Positions 63,429 to 64,000 of a stretch of DNA of 64,000 bases are shown here, piece by piece. The DNA is from Evansella halocellulosilytica. Its GTDB lineage: Bacteria > Bacillota > Bacilli > Bacillales > Salisediminibacteriaceae. Position 1 is the first letter of the stretch. Every line of letters begins with the position of its first letter. A program made the position numbers and the translations under genes. Below the pieces are notes generated by a model. It saw only the letters and a list, made by a program, of their open reading frames with translations, did no database searches and was not told where the DNA came from. The stretch lies in contig NZ_NIST01000001.1 in the NCBI RefSeq assembly GCF_002335745.1, positions 4,447,410-4,511,409 on the forward strand, written 5' to 3'.

Positions 63429-64000
63429 ATGAATTACAAATGGAATTTACGTGAAATTGTACTCATGTCCATTTTTGGCGTCGTTTTCGCCGTGATCTAT
63501 CTCCTTTTTTATTTTTTCGGAATGGGATTAACGAATGTTTTAGCTCCTTTTGGATTAGGTCCTTTCGGATATGAAGTCATTTTCGGGATATGGTTTATCG
63601 TTTCGATTATTACAGCTTATGTTATTCGAAAACCTGGGGCTGCATTGATTTCAGAAACGATCGCAGCAACAGTCCAAGTATTGCTTGGAACTCCAGCCGG
63701 ACCTCGGTTAATTATATCTGGAATTATTCAAGGTTTAGGTGCTGAAGCCGTTTTCGCTGCAACGAAATGGCAAAATTATACGACAAAAATCCTTGTCCTT
63801 TCCGGGATGTCTGCGGCATTATTTAGCTTTATTTGGGGCTGGTATATTTCTGGCTTTGCTGCTCTCTCTACAGAAATGGTCACAGCAATGTTCATCGTGC
63901 GCTTGATCAGCGGGGCATTACTAGCTGGACTATTAGGAAAATATATTAGTGATCAACTTGCTAACACAGGTGTATTACGGAGCTATGCACTTGGGAAGGA
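63429..64000 (+). CDS. ykoE: ECF transporter substrate-binding membrane subunit YkoE (runs off window)
   Basis: At least 190 residues, start MNYKWNLREIVLMSIFG after AAGGGGGAT (ATG at 63426 is also possible). Six hydrophobic segments, typical of an S component for thiamine precursors: VFAVIYLLFYFFG, EVIFGIWFIVSIITAYVIRK, GTPAGPRLIISGIIQGLGAE. Follows ykoF by 11 bases; ykoD (ATPase) and ykoC (T component) would be expected beyond the window. Confidence 0.92.
   Translation, partial: MNYKWNLREIVLMSIFGVVFAVIYLLFYFFGMGLTNVLAPFGLGPFGYEVIFGIWFIVSIITAYVIRKPGAALISETIAATVQVLLGTPAGPRLIISGIIQGLGAEAVFAATKWQNYTTKILVLSGMSAALFSFIWGWYISGFAALSTEMVTAMFIVRLISGALLAGLLGKYISDQLANTGVLRSYALGK

Overview
The window looks like a low-GC chromosome segment from an endospore-forming Bacillaceae. 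It carries gerE and sspI (spore genes), menaquinone-type sdhCAB, racE, ptsHI, a lysine riboswitch on lysC, a Phe T-box on pheST, a TPP riboswitch on a ykoFE transport operon, and candidate sigma-K, sigma-G and sigma-W promoters. From racE to ysdB the gene order resembles the B. subtilis block racE/ysmB, gerE, ysmA, sdhCAB, yslB, lysC, uvrC, trxA, etfAB, fadBR, lcfA, yshE, mutS2, polX, cvpA, zapA, rnhC, pheTS, ysgA, sspI, ysdC, ysdB. I cannot name the species.

1-17 kb is accessory. It holds an incomplete methyltransferase and an ASCH protein; an RND efflux pump (swrC type) with a MarR repressor, a two-component system preceded by a 42-aa coupled ORF, and a long TetR regulator; a YugP-type peptidase; a small alarmone synthetase; a compact predicted type I toxin-antitoxin locus (10.37-10.70 kb); HAD and GNAT proteins; and a Tet(L)-like MFS pump split by one extra base in a G7 run, followed by its TetR regulator with matching operators.

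16-28 kb is mostly core: racE-ysmB, then glcT with a RAT/terminator directly in front of ptsHI (ptsG is absent), gerE, ysmA with a textbook FadR box, sdhCAB, a KtrB/KtrD potassium channel subunit, and yslB.

28-32.3 kb is an island of decay: two fused or broken Nudix genes, an unknown gene, a complete IS1182-like element with 19-bp inverted ends abutting lysC, and two copies of a roughly 230-bp dispersed repeat.

32-44.5 kb holds lysC (riboswitch plus internal beta-subunit start), uvrC, trxA, the FadR-controlled fadR-fadB-etfB-etfA operon, and two tandem lcfA paralogues, each with a candidate cre site. 44.5-46.1 kb is gene-poor and packed with repeat modules. 46-59 kb holds yshE, mutS2, polX, cvpA, zapA, rnhC, a 21-bp minisatellite with 15 units, two small membrane proteins, pheTS and ysgA. 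59-64 kb holds sspI, ysdC, a dimeric dUTPase, ysdB, a small membrane protein, and the start of ykoFE.

Themes that link the genes are fatty-acid degradation (ysmA, fadRB, etfBA, lcfA x2) under FadR/CcpA-type control, drug or surfactant efflux under several local regulators, and RNA-based regulation (T-box, L-box, THI box, RAT, antisense antitoxin).
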